18,933 nucleotides of DNA, taken from NCBI GenBank assembly GCA_025927665.1, contig JAICKZ010000017.1, forward strand, positions 1-18,933. The letters are read 5' to 3'. This DNA is from Steroidobacteraceae bacterium (GTDB taxonomy: Bacteria > Pseudomonadota > Gammaproteobacteria > Steroidobacterales > Steroidobacteraceae). Shown piece by piece: positions 7,375 to 15,573 of the stretch. Positions within the stretch are counted from its first letter, which is position 1, and each line of letters starts with the position of its first letter. The notes under the pieces are model-generated. The model worked only from the letters and a program-made list of their open reading frames with translations. It made no database searches and was not told the origin of the DNA. The translations under genes were made by a program, and so were the position numbers.

Positions 7375-7760
7375 GAGTTGCCTTCGCTTTCGAAATTAAG
7401 CTCGACTCCGTTTCCTGCAGGATCGCTGAAAAACAGTTGAACCCGTTTGGTGAGTGGCACGACGGATTGCCGATAAGCAACATCATGTTGATGTAATCGA
7501 CGTTCGACTGCTGGTAGATCAGCACAATTGAACGCTGCATGATCGAATGTAGTGTTTACATGCGTGAGACGACGTTCTTCGTTGGTACATTCTGTCAGGT
7601 GAAGTACATCATTTGATCCAGCATACAACCAGTAACCAAAACTTGCGAAAGACGGTCTTGATCCAAGTGTAAGACCCACAACGTTGCAATAAAAATCTCG
7701 TAGTTCGTTCAACAAGGGCTGTGGTGCACGTAAGTTGTAATGATTGAAACCAGTAATCAT
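7371..7760 (-). CDS. VOC-fold (glyoxalase/bleomycin-resistance/dioxygenase) family protein
   Basis: This is a 129-residue single-module VOC protein with paired beta-alpha-beta-beta-beta units. FNHYNLRA (5-12) starts the first unit, and FDHAAFNCADL (72-82) the second. Candidate metal ligands in the usual positions are His7, His54 (VLHLTE), His74 and Glu120 (GNGVELNF), so a divalent metal site looks intact. FFSDPAGNGVELNF (110-123) is the typical closing motif. The closest functional class could be a glyoxalase I-like lyase, a dioxygenase or a resistance protein; the sequence does not decide. It overlaps uup by the ATGA at 7757-7760 and the PAP2-like gene by the ATGA at 7371-7374, so it is the middle gene of a tightly coupled set. 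Confidence 0.82.
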   Translation of the reverse strand: MITGFNHYNLRAPQPLLNELRDFYCNVVGLTLGSRPSFASFGYWLYAGSNDVLHLTECTNEERRLTHVNTTFDHAAFNCADLPAVERRLHQHDVAYRQSVVPLTKRVQLFFSDPAGNGVELNFESEGNS

Positions 7761-9664
7761 GTTAATTCATTTACCAAAGCGTCCAACTGTGACCAGCGTG
7801 TATACGCCGCTTCGATTTCCTGCGTGATCGCCGTGATGCGTGCCAACTTTACTTGAATTTCAGTTTGTGGCTGAGAATAAAATTGCGGATCGGCGATAAC
7901 GGCTTCTAGTGATGATTTCTCGTTCTCAAGTTCTTCAAGCTTGGCAGGTAGTAGATCAAGATCGCGTTGATCTTTATATGACAACTTACGCGGCTTCTTT
8001 GGTGTTGTTGCGTTGAGTGTTGAATTGACCTTTGCATCATTGCGGTCCTGTTGTTGTTTGGCTTTGAGGTTGGCATCACGATAGCGAGCATAGTCACTAT
8101 AACCACCGACGAATTCTTGGACTTTGCCACTGCCATCCAGCACCAACAAATCCGTAACAACATTATCAAGGAAGGTGCGATCGTGGCTTACCAACAACAA
8201 TGTTCCAGAAAAATCGCTGACGAATTCTTCTAGCAGTTCCAAGGTATCCATGTCCAAATCGTTAGTGGGTTCATCCATCACCAGCACATTGGCCGGCTTT
8301 GCAAACAGACGAGCCAGTAATAATCGGTTGCGTTCGCCGCCGGATAGCGCGCTGGCAGGTGTTTTAAGTTGCTCTGGGCGAAATAAGAAATCACGCAAGT
8401 AACTGGACACATGGCGTGCTTGACCATTAATGGTGACATGATCGCTGCGATCCACCACATTATCCATGACTGATTCGTCGAGTTTTAATTGATCACGCTG
8501 TTGATCGAAGTAAGCCACTTCGAGTTTAGTGCCATGTTTAATCGTACCAGCAGTCGGATTCAGTTCGCCCAACAACAGTTTGATCAAGGTGCTTTTACCT
8601 GCGCCGTTTGGACCCACAATGCCAATACGATCACCGCGTATAATGCGCGCAGAAAAATCTTTGATCACATGGTGATCGCCAAAACTAAGATCAACGTGTT
8701 CGGCTTCACATACCAATTTTCCAGATTCTTGAGTGGTTTGTTGTTCAAGTTCAATTCGTCCCACGCGTTCGCGACGTTGCCGATGTTGTTCGCGCAGTAC
8801 GTAGAGTGCACGCACGCGACCTTCATTGCGGGTACGACGTGCTTCAATGCCTTTGCGAATCCACACTTCTTCTTGAGCTAGTTTTTTATCGAACAACGCA
8901 GATTGTTGTGCTTCCGCGGCGAGCAATTGTTTTTTCTTTTCCACATAGGTGTCGTAGTTACCATCGGTGGAAAATAATTTACCGCGATCCAATTCGATCA
9001 CGCGCGTCGCTAGGCGATTTACAAAGGTGCGATCGTGACTGACAAACAACAATGCGCCGGTGTACTCCCGCATGGCCTGTTCCAGCCATTCGATGGCTTC
9101 AATGTCTAGATGATTGGTGGGTTCGTCGAGCAACAGAATATCCGGTTCACACACCAACGCGCGCGCCAATAATGCACGACGTCGCCAGCCGCCTGAAAGC
9201 TGTGAAAAGCGTGTGGTGCCATCCAGTTGCAGACGCGTCAACGCGGTATTCACTCGTTGCTCCAGTTGCCAGCCATTGGTGGCGTCCAACTGCGTCTGAA
9301 GTTCATGTAGCTTGCGAGTTTGTTGCGGCGTGGATGCGTGATCCATCGCATGTGCCAGTCGATGATATTCCTTCAGCGCATCGCCAATCTCCGGTAATCC
9401 TCCGGCGACCACCTCCGCCACCAATTCATCATCGACCACGGCAATGTCTTGAACCAGGTAGGCCATACGAGTCCCGGGCTGTGTCCAAACGATGCCATCA
9501 TCAGGTGGTAACTCGCGACGCGCCAGCTTCAGCATTGACGACTTGCCTTCGCCATTGCGACCGACCAACGATACCCGTTCGCCAGCGGCAATATGTGTAG
9601 TGACATGATCAAGCAAAGGACGGGCGCCGAAGGCGAGGGAGACATTTTCAAAACGCAGTAACAA
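7757..9664 (-). CDS. uup: ABC-F family ATPase Uup
   Basis: This is a 635-residue cytoplasmic ABC-F protein with two ATPase domains and no membrane segments, the same length as E. coli Uup. Domain 1 has Walker A GRNGEGKS (35-42), signature LSGGW (156-160) and Walker B ILLLDEPTNHLD (176-187). Domain 2 has GPNGAGKS (351-358), LSGGE (440-444) and LVMDEPTNDLD (461-471). The linker of charged helices (about 240-305) and the C-terminal coiled-coil arm (about 562-635, KKPRKLSYKDQRDLD onward) are diagnostic of Uup against EttA and YheS. Uup acts on ribosomes and in tolerance of replication and recombination intermediates, and its loss raises precise transposon excision in E. coli. The start is probably the TTG at 9664, with a weak CGAGAA upstream; no in-frame ATG fits. 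It is the first gene of the uup-VOC-PAP2-like operon. Confidence 0.95.
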   Translation of the reverse strand: MLLRFENVSLAFGARPLLDHVTTHIAAGERVSLVGRNGEGKSSMLKLARRELPPDDGIVWTQPGTRMAYLVQDIAVVDDELVAEVVAGGLPEIGDALKEYHRLAHAMDHASTPQQTRKLHELQTQLDATNGWQLEQRVNTALTRLQLDGTTRFSQLSGGWRRRALLARALVCEPDILLLDEPTNHLDIEAIEWLEQAMREYTGALLFVSHDRTFVNRLATRVIELDRGKLFSTDGNYDTYVEKKKQLLAAEAQQSALFDKKLAQEEVWIRKGIEARRTRNEGRVRALYVLREQHRQRRERVGRIELEQQTTQESGKLVCEAEHVDLSFGDHHVIKDFSARIIRGDRIGIVGPNGAGKSTLIKLLLGELNPTAGTIKHGTKLEVAYFDQQRDQLKLDESVMDNVVDRSDHVTINGQARHVSSYLRDFLFRPEQLKTPASALSGGERNRLLLARLFAKPANVLVMDEPTNDLDMDTLELLEEFVSDFSGTLLLVSHDRTFLDNVVTDLLVLDGSGKVQEFVGGYSDYARYRDANLKAKQQQDRNDAKVNSTLNATTPKKPRKLSYKDQRDLDLLPAKLEELENEKSSLEAVIADPQFYSQPQTEIQVKLARITAITQEIEAAYTRWSQLDALVNELT

Positions 9665-9738
9665 GACATTCTCGATTTAGATTGGAATAAGACTACAAGC
9701 CATGACAGCGATTCTGACAGGAAATTACTAAGATGGAA

Positions 9739-9769
9739 GTAGCGACTCTGCGGCAATTCCGTAGCGACT
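9739..9769. repeat. Short direct repeat GTAGCGACT x2
   Basis: GTAGCGACT occurs at 9739-9747 and again at 9761-9769, 22 bases start to start, or about two helical turns. It lies in the 219-base gap between the divergently transcribed uup and DUF2934 genes, so it could be a tandem regulator site. Two short copies may also be chance. Confidence 0.3.
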
Positions 9770-9873
9770 TACGGGGGCCGAGGCTGTTTACTATGAGCCA
9801 GTTGCCATTGAACACGTCAATCAACTTCTTTATTGCAAGTTTGGACAATTAATCAAGGCACTTAAAATGAATT

Positions 9874-9877
9874 GGAG
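9874..9877 (+). promoter_or_regulatory. Ribosome binding site deciding the DUF2934 start
   Basis: GGAG lies six bases before the ATG at 9884 and overlaps the alternative starts TTG 9872 and ATG 9878, so 9884 is the preferred start. Confidence 0.55.
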
Positions 9878-9883
9878 ATGCTT

Positions 9884-10174
9884 ATGACTGCCTCACGCCC
9901 GACTACAAGAACAAACAAGGCTACGCGCGCCGTGTTACATACTAAGAATATGACAGACGAAAGTGTCACCGATGCGCCAGAAACGACTGCAATTATCACC
10001 AATACTAGCCTGGCACGAACGCATGATAGCAGTGAAAGGTATGCCATGATTGAAGCGTTGGCTTATCAATTTTCTGAAGCGCGTGGGTTTAAACCCGGGC
10101 ATGAGTTGGACGATTGGTTGGCCGCCGAATTTGAAGTAGATCAACGCTTGATACGTGAGGGTCGAGTTTATTGA
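9884..10174 (+). CDS. DUF2934 domain protein
   Basis: This small 96-residue protein has two parts. The first half (about 1-50) is Thr- and Ala-rich, without hydrophobic segments, and is probably disordered. The second half contains the DUF2934 motif: RYAMIEALAYQFSEARGF followed by KPGHELDDWLAAEFEVDQRL, matching the family pattern of an AYxxxExRGF helix and a PGxELxDWLxAExEV helix. The function of the family is not known. It is rightward, divergent from uup, and followed 72 bases later by another small gene. The translation start was chosen by the Shine-Dalgarno position. No signal peptide or membrane segment is seen, so it is likely cytoplasmic. Confidence 0.8.
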   Translation: MTASRPTTRTNKATRAVLHTKNMTDESVTDAPETTAIITNTSLARTHDSSERYAMIEALAYQFSEARGFKPGHELDDWLAAEFEVDQRLIREGRVY

Positions 10175-10246
10175 TTCGTAATGAAATAACGAGGTCGTGA
10201 TTTGAGATAGTTTTAAACGAACAACGTCGAACTTGCGGGAGCATCT

Positions 10247-10534
10247 ATGTTAAACAAACTTAAACCGATTGTGACCAAATGGTACGAACGTGTTGATACC
10301 GACGAGGTGTTCGAAGTCATCGCAGTTGATCACATCGATGGCGTGGTGGACGTACAAAATCTGGAAGGCGATGTCGCCGAAATGGACATGGCAACTTGGC
10401 GCAACTTGAAACTGGAGCGAATTGCCGCACCACATTGGCGAGATTACAACGTGCGGTACGCATCCGATGCTCATGTTGCAAAGTTAAATAATGTTTGGGA
10501 GCAATGGCAGCAGGGGTCAGATGCAATGCATTGA
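10247..10534 (+). CDS. Small acidic protein resembling DUF6763
   Basis: This 95-residue protein has a well-placed GGGAG (10237-10241) five bases before its ATG. The first half, KPIVTKWYERVDTDEVFEVIAVD then DGVVDVQNLEGDVAEMD, reads as a small beta-barrel-like module with repeated strand-turn-strand pattern, and I recognise similarity to the family called DUF6763, known mainly from gammaproteobacteria. The second half is Trp-rich (TWRNL, HWRDY, NVWEQWQQ). No signal peptide or membrane helix is present. The function is unknown. It lies between DUF2934 and the fumarylacetoacetate hydrolase family gene, in the same direction, but that next gene has its own promoter. The gene is likely real; the family name is from memory. 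Confidence 0.7.
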   Translation: MLNKLKPIVTKWYERVDTDEVFEVIAVDHIDGVVDVQNLEGDVAEMDMATWRNLKLERIAAPHWRDYNVRYASDAHVAKLNNVWEQWQQGSDAMH

Positions 10535-10635
10535 CGCTCATTCATTTGCTGTAAGATCGTCGCAGAATGGCGGATAAGTTACAGTGATTTTCTGTCTTAT
10601 ATATGTAGATAGTTCATATCTTCCAAAGCAAACTC

Positions 10636-10664
10636 TTGCCAGACGATAATTAGCATTTTATAAG
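10636..10664 (+). promoter_or_regulatory. Sigma-70 promoter of the FAH-family gene
   Basis: TTGCCA (10636-10641) and TATAAG (10659-10664) each match five of six consensus bases and are separated by exactly 17 bases. Transcription would begin near 10671, leaving a leader of about 20 bases before the ATG at 10692. Confidence 0.65.
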
Positions 10665-10691
10665 TCCTACCAGCGAAGTTCTGGGCAACTT

Positions 10692-11600
10692 ATGAAACTG
10701 ATTACGTTTTTGAATTCTGATAAGCCTGTTGTAGGTGTATTAACCAGCAATTCTGTTATTGATGTCGCTGCGAGTGCAGAAAGAGTCGGCGCGTCGGAGG
10801 ACATGTCTTCCATGCTTGCGGTGATTCGCGGCGGTGAGGCAGCGTTGTCAGTCATACGAAAGATTGTTGATCAATCCCAACTCTTTCCCGCTACGACTTA
10901 TTCCTTAAACAATATCCAATTGTTTGCGCCCATTCCTGAACCTGCACGAAATATTTTTTGTGTAGGTAGAAACTATATGGATCATGTGAAAGAAGGATTC
11001 GAAGCTCGACAAGCTGATGTCAAACTCTCCGAAGCACCGCAGTTCTTTACCAAAGCGACGCATGCAATCAATTCATCAACAGGTGATATTGTCATTAATG
11101 AAAAAGTTACGCATTGGCTGGACTATGAAGTAGAACTAGCGGTGATTATCGGTAAAAGCGGTCGCGATATCACCAAAGAGCATGCTTTCGATTACGTCTT
11201 TGGTTACACCGTGGCGAATGATGTCACCGCACGCGACTTGCAAAAGCGACATGATCAGTGGTTCAAAGGCAAGTCGCTGGATGGAACGCTGCCGTTAGGG
11301 CCATGTATTGTTACACGCGATGCGATCGCCGATGTCTCTGCGCTGGAGCTTTCATGTCACGTGAACAACGAACGTCGTCAACATGGTCATGTGTCGCAAA
11401 TGATGTTCGATATTCCCACCGTCATTGCGTCGTTATCCGCAGGTATGACACTGGATGCAGGCGATATCATTTGTACTGGTACACCTGCCGGCGTTGGCTT
11501 TGCCATGAAGCCACCACAAAAATTAAAGGATGGTGATGTCGTAGCAGTTGCGATCAGTGGAATAGGAGAGTTGCGCAATAAAATCGTGATTCGAAACTAA
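10692..11600 (+). CDS. Fumarylacetoacetate hydrolase (FAH) family protein
   Basis: This 302-residue cytoplasmic enzyme belongs to the FAH superfamily, whose members hydrolyse or decarboxylate beta-diketo and related acids using Mg2+ or Ca2+. The C-terminal catalytic domain starts at about residue 78. FCVGRNYMDHVKE (89-101) holds a likely catalytic His98. Metal ligands are Glu146 and Glu148 (DYEVELAVIIGK) and Asp177 (VANDVTARDLQ). KGKSLDGTLPLGPCIV (192-207) and GDIICTGTPAGVG (257-269) are family motifs. The N-terminal 75 residues form the usual smaller domain. No other aromatic-degradation genes are nearby, so the substrate (fumarylpyruvate, acylpyruvate, oxaloacetate or another) cannot be named. 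It converges on the M23 peptidase gene with a single base between stop codons. Confidence 0.92.
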   Translation: MKLITFLNSDKPVVGVLTSNSVIDVAASAERVGASEDMSSMLAVIRGGEAALSVIRKIVDQSQLFPATTYSLNNIQLFAPIPEPARNIFCVGRNYMDHVKEGFEARQADVKLSEAPQFFTKATHAINSSTGDIVINEKVTHWLDYEVELAVIIGKSGRDITKEHAFDYVFGYTVANDVTARDLQKRHDQWFKGKSLDGTLPLGPCIVTRDAIADVSALELSCHVNNERRQHGHVSQMMFDIPTVIASLSAGMTLDAGDIICTGTPAGVGFAMKPPQKLKDGDVVAVAISGIGELRNKIVIRN

Positions 11601-11601
11601 C

Positions 11602-12420
11602 TTACCTCAATAACAACGCCGGATCCACCATCGCGCGATTAAGTGATACACCGAAGTGTAGGTGAGGTCCCGTCACTCTTCCGGTTGCACCCACCAAGCC
11701 AATGACATCACCTTGTTTTACGCGTTGACCCATTTTTACATTGATCTTACTTAAGTGGCAGTACATGGTTGTTAAGCCATGGCCATGATCAATGAAAACA
11801 GTGTTGCCATTGAAAAAGAAATTGCCCGTTTCGACAACGATGCCGTTGGCAGGTGCTTTAATCGCTGCACCCATCGGTGCGGGAATATCCATGCCGCTGT
11901 GCGGGTTGCGTGCTTCGCCATTAAACACTCGCCGAGATCCATAACTATCGCTGGGTATACCAATAACCGGTTGTGGTAATAGAAAAGCGGGTTGCAGTGA
12001 TTCGGTGTAATGGGTTAATGCAGCTTCAATTCGTTTTGTTTCGATAGCGATGCGTCGTAGATCTTGCTTGCTGGGATTTGCCATGCGCGGTGCTACTGTC
12101 AGTGCCTGGGTGCGATATTGTTTATCCGCGACATTGAAATGCAGATCGTTTTCACTATGATCAGTTTGCATGTGAATAGTTTGCTCGCCAGGCTGTGTGG
12201 CAAGTGGAATGCCTACAATTGCCAGCCAGTGCTGGTCTTTGACTACGGTTACTCGATATTTTCCGTAGTAAACAATCGGTGTGGTTTTACTTTCGGGTAA
12301 TTCAATAATTGCGATGCCACCTGGTACGCGATTCTCTTTCGGCAAGTCGAGCGCAAATGCCGGCGTGAATAAGCCGTTCGCGATCAATAAGAATATAAAA
12401 AAAATTAGCGAACGTAACAT
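11602..12420 (-). CDS. M23 family metallopeptidase, exported
   Basis: This is a 272-residue exported protein with a signal peptide at about 1-23 (hydrophobic SLIFFIFLLIANGL, cleavage after AFA). A middle region (24-140) of mainly beta character precedes a helix at about 117-143. The C-terminal LytM/M23 domain keeps the whole active site: zinc ligands His174 and Asp178 (HSGMD) and His255 in HLH (253-255), with catalytic His222 (MYCHLS) and His253. It should cleave peptide cross-links in peptidoglycan in the periplasm, unlike degenerate LytM activators such as EnvC and NlpD. It lies 72 bases downstream of xseA in the same direction, a pairing I recall from other gammaproteobacteria. No good Shine-Dalgarno sequence is seen. 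The physiological target is not evident. Confidence 0.9.
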   Translation of the reverse strand: MLRSLIFFIFLLIANGLFTPAFALDLPKENRVPGGIAIIELPESKTTPIVYYGKYRVTVVKDQHWLAIVGIPLATQPGEQTIHMQTDHSENDLHFNVADKQYRTQALTVAPRMANPSKQDLRRIAIETKRIEAALTHYTESLQPAFLLPQPVIGIPSDSYGSRRVFNGEARNPHSGMDIPAPMGAAIKAPANGIVVETGNFFFNGNTVFIDHGHGLTTMYCHLSKINVKMGQRVKQGDVIGLVGATGRVTGPHLHFGVSLNRAMVDPALLLR

Positions 12421-12492
12421 AGTTGGTAACCGATAAATTTTTTTGAAGTTATGTGGTTGGAAGTCGTCAATTTCATAAATATTGCTGGCAAT

Positions 12493-13887
12493 TTAATCAT
12501 TGGTTGACTCAACCTTGGTGATTGTTGCAAAAACCTTTTCTTTTGCAAGCCTTGCAGTGATGTGATCACCGCTGTTTAAATTGCTAGCGTCAGTGACCAC
12601 GTGACCTCGTGCATCACTGACGATGGCATAACCGCGCGATAAGGTGCTCAATGGACTTAAAGTATTCAATGCACGAGCCACCACATCAAATTGATTTCTA
12701 CTTTGCCGCAACTTGCTATTCACTAGACTTTGCAATTGTGTTTGCAACTGCTGCAAGCGGGTGCCCGCGCTTATCAATTTTAGAACAGGCGATAAACCTT
12801 GTAATGCCGACTGACGTATGTCGAGTAAGCGTTTGCGCTGTTCAATGTCAAATATCCATGCACGTAGTAGACGTTGCTCCAATTCATCAATACGTTGAGC
12901 ACGCTGGCGTAATTGAACGCCAGGATGCAAAAGTTGCAACCGTTGTCGCATCCAGCGAAACGATTCACGTTGCGAATGCAAAATTCGTTGCAGTGATATC
13001 AGCAAACGTTGTGTGACAACGCTAAGCGCTCGTAACCAAGCTTCGCTATCAGGAACGACCAACTCTGCGGCGACAGAAGGAGTGGGCGCACGTGCATCAG
13101 CGACAAAGTCAGCAATGGTGAAGTCAATTTCATGACCAATACCACTGATGATCGGAATGCTGCAATTGAAAATGGCATGCGCCACAATTTCTTCATTGAA
13201 CGACCATAGGTCTTCGAGTGAGCCGCCACCACGCGCCAGAATTAATACGTCGCAGTCTTTGCGCTGATCAGCCAGCTTAATAGCTGCACAAATTTGTGCA
13301 GCTGCTTCCTTGCCCTGTACCGGAACGGGATAAATCAATACGGGCACTGCAGGAAAACGTCGACGCAATACATGTAAAATGTCACGTATCGCAGCGCCTG
13401 TGGGCGACGTAATCACGCCAATTCGTTTTGGTAAAACAGGTAGCGCTTGTTTATGTTCTGCTGCAAATAGCCCCGCCGTCGCGAGCTTAATTTTCAGTTG
13501 TTCAAACTGACGTCGTAAGGCACCTTCGCCGGCTTCTTCGATGTAATCGGCAATAAATTGATAATCGCCACGTGGTTCATACACACTGACTCGACCACGC
13601 AACAACACTTGCATTCCATCTTTGGGAGAAAAATTGCTCAATAAATTTTTCTGCCGAAACATTGCGCAACGTAACTGCGCTGCGCTGTCTTTCAGTGAGA
13701 AATACCAATGGCCTGATGCGGGTCGCGAGAAGTTGGAGAGTTCACCTTCTAACCAAAGACTGCCAAATCCGCGCTCTAGCAAAACCCGCGCTTCTGCATT
13801 CAGGCGCGCTGGCGTGTAAATATCGCGAGTGTCCTGAGTGCTGGTTGTATGGATTTCCAGGGAAATGAAATCAAATTCTTGAGTCAT
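12493..13887 (-). CDS. xseA: Exodeoxyribonuclease VII large subunit
   Basis: With XseB this forms ExoVII, which degrades single-stranded DNA into oligonucleotides in both directions. From the ATG at 13887 it has 464 residues, against 456 in E. coli. The N-terminal OB fold spans about 24-115 (GELSNFSRPASGHWYFSLKD), the catalytic domain about 150-300, and long coiled coils and a C-terminal SPLSTLSRGYAIV segment follow. Asp169, Arg219 (ARGGGSLEDLW), His252 and Asp255 (GIGHEIDFTIADF) align with E. coli Asp155, Arg205, His238 and Asp241 at a constant offset of 14. In-frame ATGs at 13941 and 13965 would add 18 or 26 residues that look unlike the family, so 13887 is preferred. xseB is not in the window. 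The divergent guaB neighbour matches the E. coli order. Confidence 0.95.
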   Translation of the reverse strand: MTQEFDFISLEIHTTSTQDTRDIYTPARLNAEARVLLERGFGSLWLEGELSNFSRPASGHWYFSLKDSAAQLRCAMFRQKNLLSNFSPKDGMQVLLRGRVSVYEPRGDYQFIADYIEEAGEGALRRQFEQLKIKLATAGLFAAEHKQALPVLPKRIGVITSPTGAAIRDILHVLRRRFPAVPVLIYPVPVQGKEAAAQICAAIKLADQRKDCDVLILARGGGSLEDLWSFNEEIVAHAIFNCSIPIISGIGHEIDFTIADFVADARAPTPSVAAELVVPDSEAWLRALSVVTQRLLISLQRILHSQRESFRWMRQRLQLLHPGVQLRQRAQRIDELEQRLLRAWIFDIEQRKRLLDIRQSALQGLSPVLKLISAGTRLQQLQTQLQSLVNSKLRQSRNQFDVVARALNTLSPLSTLSRGYAIVSDARGHVVTDASNLNSGDHITARLAKEKVFATITKVESTND

Positions 13888-13893
13888 ATAAGA

Positions 13894-13902
13894 ATCATAG
13901 CA
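13894..13902 (-). promoter_or_regulatory. Possible extended -10 promoter of xseA
   Basis: On the minus strand TGCTATGAT fits an extended -10 element (TGnTATAAT, one mismatch). Its expected start point falls on or beside the A of the ATG at 13887, which would make a leaderless or nearly leaderless message. No clear -35 is present, so this is tentative. Confidence 0.35.
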
Positions 13903-13980
13903 GGCTGATGTAGTGCTTCCGTAGTTGTTGATCGTCTCCATGATCAAGGCAGAACGCATCAGCAAATATCAAATCATCGG

Positions 13981-14009
13981 TTTACCTGCAAGGCGTTGCC
14001 ACGTACAAT
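13981..14009 (+). promoter_or_regulatory. Sigma-70 promoter of guaBA
   Basis: TTTACC (13981-13986, four of six) and TACAAT (14004-14009, five of six) are separated by 17 bases. Transcription would begin near 14016, giving a leader of about 24 bases that includes AGGG (14028-14031) before the ATG. The leader is too short for a riboswitch. Confidence 0.55.
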
Positions 14010-14039
14010 CGCGACCTTATTTTCACCAGGGTTAACGCC

Positions 14040-15509
14040 ATGCGAATCCTTGAGGAAGCACTGACGTTTGACGACGTGCTCCTGGTTCCCGCCTACTCCG
14101 AAGTCCTGCCGCGCGATGTTGATTTGTCCACCCAACTTACGCGCCGAATCAAACTGAACTTGCCCATGATTTCCGCCGCCATGGATACGGTGACTGAAGC
14201 CCGCCTTGCCATCAGTATTGCGCAGGAAGGTGGCATTGGCATCATCCACAAGAATCTGATTGCCACGCAGCAAGCCGCAGAAGTGGCGCGCGTAAAACGT
14301 TATGAATCTGGTGTGTTACGCGATCCTATTACCGTAACGCCCGATACACCCGTGCGTAAAGTACTGGAATTGTCGAAGCAGTATGGATTCTCCGGTTTCC
14401 CTGTACTGCAAGGCAAAGCCGTGGTCGGCATTGTCACCAATCGTGATTTACGCTTTGAAACGCGACTGGATGTGCCAGTGAGCGAAGTAATGACACCGCA
14501 TGATCGTTTGATCACGGTTAACGAAAGCGCATCAGTAGCAGATGGGAAGGCGTTGATGCACAAACACAAGCTCGAACGCGTGCTGGTTGTGAATAAGGAT
14601 TTTGAGTTACGCGGCGTAATGACCGTAAAAGATATCACCAAGCAAACCACATTCCCCAATGCTGCGCGCGATGGGCATGGCAAATTACGTGTCGGTGCTG
14701 CTGTGGGCGTGGGCGATGGCACTGATGAACGCATTGAGTTACTCGTCAAAGCCGGTGTCGACACCATTGTGGTGGATACCGCGCATGGTCACAGCAAAGG
14801 CGTGATTGATCGCGTGCGCTGGGTAAAGAAAAATTTTCCACAGATTGATGTGATCGGCGGCAACATCGCGACGGGCGCAGCAGCAAAAGCGCTGGCAGAT
14901 GCCGGTGCCGATGCCGTGAAGGTAGGCATCGGTCCAGGTTCCATTTGCACTACACGTATTGTTACCGGCGTGGGTGTCCCCCAGATATACGCCATCAACG
15001 AAGTATCAACTGCATTGAAGGGTAGTGGTGTGCCATTGATTGCGGATGGTGGTGTGCGTTTCTCAGGTGATCTTTCCAAGGCGATTGCCGCAGGTGCGGA
15101 CAGCGTCATGATGGGTGGTATCTTTGCAGGTACCGAAGAAGCACCCGGTGAAACCATTCTGTATCAAGGCCGTACTTACAAGAGTTATCGTGGTATGGGC
15201 TCTATCGGTGCCATGCAACAAGGTTCAGCTGATCGTTACTTTCAGGATAACGCAGGCAACAATCCTAACACTGCCAAGCTGGTACCCGAAGGCATTGAAG
15301 GCCAAGTGCCATACAAAGGTTCAGTCGTCGCAGTGCTTTTCCAGATGGCCGGTGGCTTGCGTGCTTCAATGCATTACTGCGGTTGTACCAGCATTCCGCA
15401 AATGCATGAGAAAGCACAGTTCGTAAAAATTACTTCTGCCGGTATGCGCGAAAGTCATGTGCATGATGTGCAAATTACGAAAGAAGCGCCGAATTATCGG
15501 CGTGAGTAA
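14040..15509 (+). CDS. guaB: Inosine-5'-monophosphate dehydrogenase
   Basis: This enzyme oxidises IMP to XMP with NAD+, the first committed step of GMP synthesis. It has 489 residues, near the 488 of E. coli. The TIM-barrel domain is split by two CBS domains (about 91-205) that bind regulatory nucleotides. The catalytic loop GIGPGSICTTRIVTGVG (296-312) holds Cys303. DGGVRFSGD (337-344 region) and MMGGIFAGTEEAPG (357-370) form the phosphate site, and the mobile flap carries the Arg399-Tyr400 pair. The start at 14040 is supported by AGGG eight bases upstream and by the family N-terminus MRILEEALTFDDVLLVPAYS. guaA follows after 64 bases, so guaBA is probably one transcript. Its other neighbour, xseA, is divergent. 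Confidence 0.98.
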   Translation: MRILEEALTFDDVLLVPAYSEVLPRDVDLSTQLTRRIKLNLPMISAAMDTVTEARLAISIAQEGGIGIIHKNLIATQQAAEVARVKRYESGVLRDPITVTPDTPVRKVLELSKQYGFSGFPVLQGKAVVGIVTNRDLRFETRLDVPVSEVMTPHDRLITVNESASVADGKALMHKHKLERVLVVNKDFELRGVMTVKDITKQTTFPNAARDGHGKLRVGAAVGVGDGTDERIELLVKAGVDTIVVDTAHGHSKGVIDRVRWVKKNFPQIDVIGGNIATGAAAKALADAGADAVKVGIGPGSICTTRIVTGVGVPQIYAINEVSTALKGSGVPLIADGGVRFSGDLSKAIAAGADSVMMGGIFAGTEEAPGETILYQGRTYKSYRGMGSIGAMQQGSADRYFQDNAGNNPNTAKLVPEGIEGQVPYKGSVVAVLFQMAGGLRASMHYCGCTSIPQMHEKAQFVKITSAGMRESHVHDVQITKEAPNYRRE

Positions 15510-15573
15510 TGAGAGATTGAAGACCGTGCATTACCCAGAGATGCTGAACTGCTAATGCACCTTACGTTGTGAG

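Noticed and set aside
9052..9600. 182-codon open frame on the plus strand inside uup
   Set aside because: It is antisense to the first ATPase domain of Uup and its Pro/Arg/Cys-rich composition is not protein-like.
12421..12492. Intrinsic terminator between xseA and the M23 gene
   Set aside because: The A/T run near 12436-12446 has no GC-rich stem next to it, and the genes are probably co-transcribed.
14010..14039. Purine or guanine riboswitch before guaB
   Set aside because: The promoter candidate leaves a leader of only about 24 bases, too short for any known aptamer.
14300..15157. Ser/Thr/Pro-rich open frames on the minus strand inside guaB
   Set aside because: They mirror the codon structure of guaB on the opposite strand and resemble no family.
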